A DNA stretch of 64,000 bases from Mesobacillus harenae (GTDB taxonomy: Bacteria > Bacillota > Bacilli > Bacillales > Cytobacillaceae): NCBI RefSeq assembly GCF_013343715.1, contig NZ_JABUNR010000019.1, positions 1-64,000 on the forward strand, in the 5' to 3' direction. Below the pieces are notes generated by a model, which was given only the letters and a program-made list of their open reading frames with translations, searched no databases and was not told the DNA's origin. Shown piece by piece: positions 61,904 to 64,000 of the stretch. A program made the translations under genes and the position numbers. Every line of letters begins with the position of its first letter. Positions within the stretch are counted from its first letter, which is position 1.

Positions 61904-62025
61904 GAGGGTGCTTGACTCCTAGGGGATTAGCGTCACAGGCGAGACCCTGGACTGAGCGTAGCGAAGGAAGCGGCTCGACGGACGCCCCGGAAAGCAAGCG
62001 CCTGTAGCGGGAAATCAGCATTTCA
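61904..62025. repeat. intergenic repeat family B, long copy
   Basis: A GC-rich element of about 120 bases containing ACTGAGCGTAGCGAAGGAAG, CGGACGCCCCGGAAAGCAAG and the end CGCCTGTAGCGGGAAATCAG. A partial inverted copy (GATTTCCACTGCGGGTGGAC and GCGGGCGGGGCC) lies at 61524-61570, so two arms flank the transposase remnant. Confidence 0.75.
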
Positions 62026-62046
62026 CTATCATTCTAAACAAAAAAT

Positions 62047-62136
62047 GACAAAAGGAAACGTGAAAGAACTTCTCGCTTCCTTTTGTCGACAATCTGAGCC
62101 ATGCAAGCTGGTAAGCTTGAATGGCATTTTTTTTGT
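62047..62136. terminator. two hairpins before the oxidoreductase gene end
   Basis: GACAAAAGGAA with TTCCTTTTGTC (62047-62088), then GCCATGCAAGCT with AGCTTGAATGGC (62099-62126) followed by a run of eight T on the plus strand. The second resembles the hairpin after the RND gene (GCAAGCTG.TAAGCTTG) and looks like its duplicate. Confidence 0.65.
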
Positions 62137-62168
62137 AGGTAGCTGTATTTCAAAGCTGATGCTTACGA

Positions 62169-63077
62169 TTATCCTTGGAAATCAATATGTTTAACAATCT
62201 TTTCACAAATTTCATGGGTAATGAATGAATCATCAATAGAAGGGTCAGGTGTCCTGTTAGTTTGCACGCAATCAATAAAGTGATCCATCATTTGATAGAA
62301 GCCTCGTTTATAGAGGGTTGGTTCCCAATCCCCGAATTTAGAGATCTTTATTTCTTTGTTATGAAAGTGAGTTGTCTCCACAAGGCTGTTGACTACATAT
62401 TTATTATGGCCGGCCGTATACTCAATCGTCTCTTCCGTAACACCGCCATTTCGATTCATTACTCCAATAGCTATACACCCTTCACCAATAAGCTGTATGA
62501 CCAAACTATCAAGCATTTCGCCAGTTCTAATAAACTCTGTCTTAACTTCCTTGACCTCTGAAGCGAGCAAAAATCTAAGTGTATCAACAACATGTATAAA
62601 ATCTTCTACTACAAATCTTCTGACATAGTCAGGTGATGAAAACCTGTTTTTTTGCATGAGAATCAAGCTAGGATTACCATGATCCTTAAGTTCTTTAACT
62701 CTTGGTATAAATCTTCTATTAAAGCCAACCATTGCTATCTTGCCCATCTCTTTTGAGAGACTCACAATTCTTTTGGCTTCATGCAAATTCATAGAAATAG
62801 GCTTATCTATGTATACATTTATTCCACCTTTTAAAAGTTTTTCAGCAATTTCAAAATGTGCTTCTGTAGCAGTACTCACAATGGCTGCATCAATGTTTTT
62901 TGTTAAAAGTTCATCTGCAGTCTGAACCGTTTCTTGAACCCTGTACTTTTTTGATAGTATATTCAGGGTTTCGGCATTCCTTGTACAAAGTACGAGCTCT
63001 ATATCTGCTCTTTCAGAAAGAACAGGTAAATAGGCCTTTTTAGCAATATCACCTAGTCCGATAATTCCGATTTTCAT
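62169..63077 (-). CDS. Gfo/Idh/MocA family oxidoreductase
   Basis: A 302-residue NAD(P)-dependent dehydrogenase with the Rossmann motif MKIGIIGLGDIAKKAYLPVL, the ST.TEAHFEIAEKLL segment, DKPISMNLHEAKRIV (family EKP motif, here DKP) and the C-terminal beta-sheet domain with DFIHVVDTLRFLL. Members act on sugars, inositol or related ring compounds; the substrate cannot be told. The ATG at 63075-63077 has GGGGTG six bases upstream; the in-frame GTG at 63086 lies inside that site. It lies 69 bases after the MFS gene on the same strand, so the two may form one transcript. Confidence 0.9.
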   Translation of the reverse strand: MKIGIIGLGDIAKKAYLPVLSERADIELVLCTRNAETLNILSKKYRVQETVQTADELLTKNIDAAIVSTATEAHFEIAEKLLKGGINVYIDKPISMNLHEAKRIVSLSKEMGKIAMVGFNRRFIPRVKELKDHGNPSLILMQKNRFSSPDYVRRFVVEDFIHVVDTLRFLLASEVKEVKTEFIRTGEMLDSLVIQLIGEGCIAIGVMNRNGGVTEETIEYTAGHNKYVVNSLVETTHFHNKEIKISKFGDWEPTLYKRGFYQMMDHFIDCVQTNRTPDPSIDDSFITHEICEKIVKHIDFQG

Positions 63078-63146
63078 TTTTAACACCCCGCGATTGTTTG
63101 TTAAAAGGTCTGTTTATTTTCCATAGTCAATTTTTATCTTTTAGTT

Positions 63147-64000
63147 TTATCTGCCTGGAACGGGATTCTTGATTTTAACCTTATAAATCTGATATAAAAT
63201 CAGAGCCAAGACAGATAAAATGATCCCTGAGATGTAAGGTAACCCAGTCGAGATCATAAAGAGCCAGCCGCCAAGAGGAGGACCGATAACGCGCCCAAGC
63301 GAATCAAAAGAGGATAATAGACCTGTTGTACTTCCATACCCTGCAGATGATGACTTTGTAAGCAGGGCAGAGACAGCTGGACGAATAAAGCCATTGCCAA
63401 TTCCAAAAACCGTCAAATAAAGCGCAGCCGTTAAGCAACTATCGATAAATAAAATAAGGATGAATCCTAAAGCAGAAATGATAATACCAATTTGGATGAC
63501 TAAACCTTCACCGTATTTTTTCGTTAGCCTTCCGACTATTCCACCTTGAACTAGCGCACCTGCTAACCCCATAATCATAAAGATATATCCAAGTTCTATG
63601 GTTCCTAAGTTAGCTCTTTCATAGGCAAAATACGCAAATGTAGCTTCAAGGCCAGATAGTGACAAAGATACAAACCATTGCAGAATAAACAGGATGGAAA
63701 CCGGGCCTTTAAGTGCCTTAAGCAGTGGGGTTCTTTCCCGTAAATGATTATTGCGTTGTTCAGGAGTTAACGATTCCTTTAACACAAACGCTACAAGCAG
63801 AAATGTAATAATTGAAGAAGCACCGGCTATGTAAAAAGGAGTGGCTAAACTGGCTTGGGAAAATACTCCGCCAATTGCAGGCCCGAAAACAAATCCTAGA
63901 CCGATCGCCGCACCAATGATTCCCATTCCCTTTCCTCTGTCTTCATCCGTTGTAATATCGGCCACATACGCCATAACTGTTGGCATGTTAGCAGAAGAGA
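63147..64000 (-). CDS. MFS transporter, partial (5' end outside window)
   Basis: The frame is open to the right edge, so at least the first membrane segments are missing. The visible 284 residues begin ANMPTVMAYVADITTDEDRGKGMG, the loop region typical of the TetA-like 12-TM drug:proton antiporters, followed by GLGFVFGPAIGG (motif C, antiporter type) and about nine further membrane segments. The substrate is unknown. It is upstream of the oxidoreductase, on the same strand. Confidence 0.88.
   Translation of the reverse strand, partial: SSANMPTVMAYVADITTDEDRGKGMGIIGAAIGLGFVFGPAIGGVFSQASLATPFYIAGASSIITFLLVAFVLKESLTPEQRNNHLRERTPLLKALKGPVSILFILQWFVSLSLSGLEATFAYFAYERANLGTIELGYIFMIMGLAGALVQGGIVGRLTKKYGEGLVIQIGIIISALGFILILFIDSCLTAALYLTVFGIGNGFIRPAVSALLTKSSSAGYGSTTGLLSSFDSLGRVIGPPLGGWLFMISTGLPYISGIILSVLALILYQIYKVKIKNPVPGR

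Larger units (their letters stand above)
61401..62168. other. RND-oxidoreductase spacer with IS and repeat debris
   Basis: A 768-base region with the pump terminator, inverted parts of repeat family B at 61524-61580 and 61904-62025, and an IS1182-type transposase tail between them. Two hairpins with T-runs end it. Confidence 0.75.

Overview
The window is a 64 kb chromosome segment from a low-GC, spore-forming Firmicute of the Bacillaceae (Bacillus sensu lato). It shows the Bacillus origin order, spore genes (spoIIIJ-type yidC, yyaC), the soj-spo0J pair plus noc, a TTG-started dnaA, and bacillus-type parS sites. The species cannot be fixed from sequence reading alone.

Layout. The left end (1-31) is the 5' tip of a 16S rRNA gene on the minus strand, behind two tandem promoters. 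The minus strand then carries the left replication arm: a degenerate HD-GYP protein, gyrA, gyrB, remB, recF, yaaA, dnaN and dnaA. The origin lies in two parts around dnaA: an unwinding module between dnaN and dnaA (about 9355-9482) and a DnaA-box field upstream of dnaA (11008-11271). From rpmH onward the plus strand carries the right arm: rpmH-rnpA-yidC-jag-mnmE-mnmG-rsmG-noc-soj-spo0J, a DUF554 protein, yyaC (minus), a small MscS channel, yyzM, a YyaE-like molybdopterin enzyme, ychF, rpsF-ssbA-rpsR, yybS-gdpP-rplI-dnaC, purA, a tRNA Lys-Glu-Phe cluster, an M23 peptidase, the walRKHIJ-htrC cell-wall regulon, a CxxH/CxxC miniprotein and rlmH. Nearly all genes point away from the origin.

After about 48.5 kb conserved order stops and the region becomes accessory: short palindromic repeats, a truncated SDR gene, mqo, ahpCF with PerR-like boxes, a stand-alone EndoU/XendoU-like protein, a YhdY-like MscS channel, a TetR regulator divergent from a SwrC-type RND pump, an IS1182-type transposase remnant, a Gfo/Idh/MocA oxidoreductase and a partial MFS transporter.

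How it works together. DnaA, its box clusters at oriC and two satellite clusters (jag-mnmE gap and upstream of rlmH), Soj/Spo0J with three parS sites, and Noc form an origin control and segregation module. WalRK with WalH/I/J, the M23 peptidase and HtrC form a wall-homeostasis module. GdpP links c-di-AMP to replication and translation genes (rplI, dnaC).

Most unusual items: (1) a family of about 135-bp structured intergenic repeats with compensatory base changes, amplified into a four-copy, exactly 120-bp tandem array at 27190-27690; (2) a free-standing bacterial protein with the two histidine motifs of eukaryotic-type EndoU RNases; (3) a 28-bp duplication of the 5' end of tRNA-Lys; (4) a (CAA)10 polyglutamine tract in Noc. 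No complete prophage, CRISPR array or defence island was seen.
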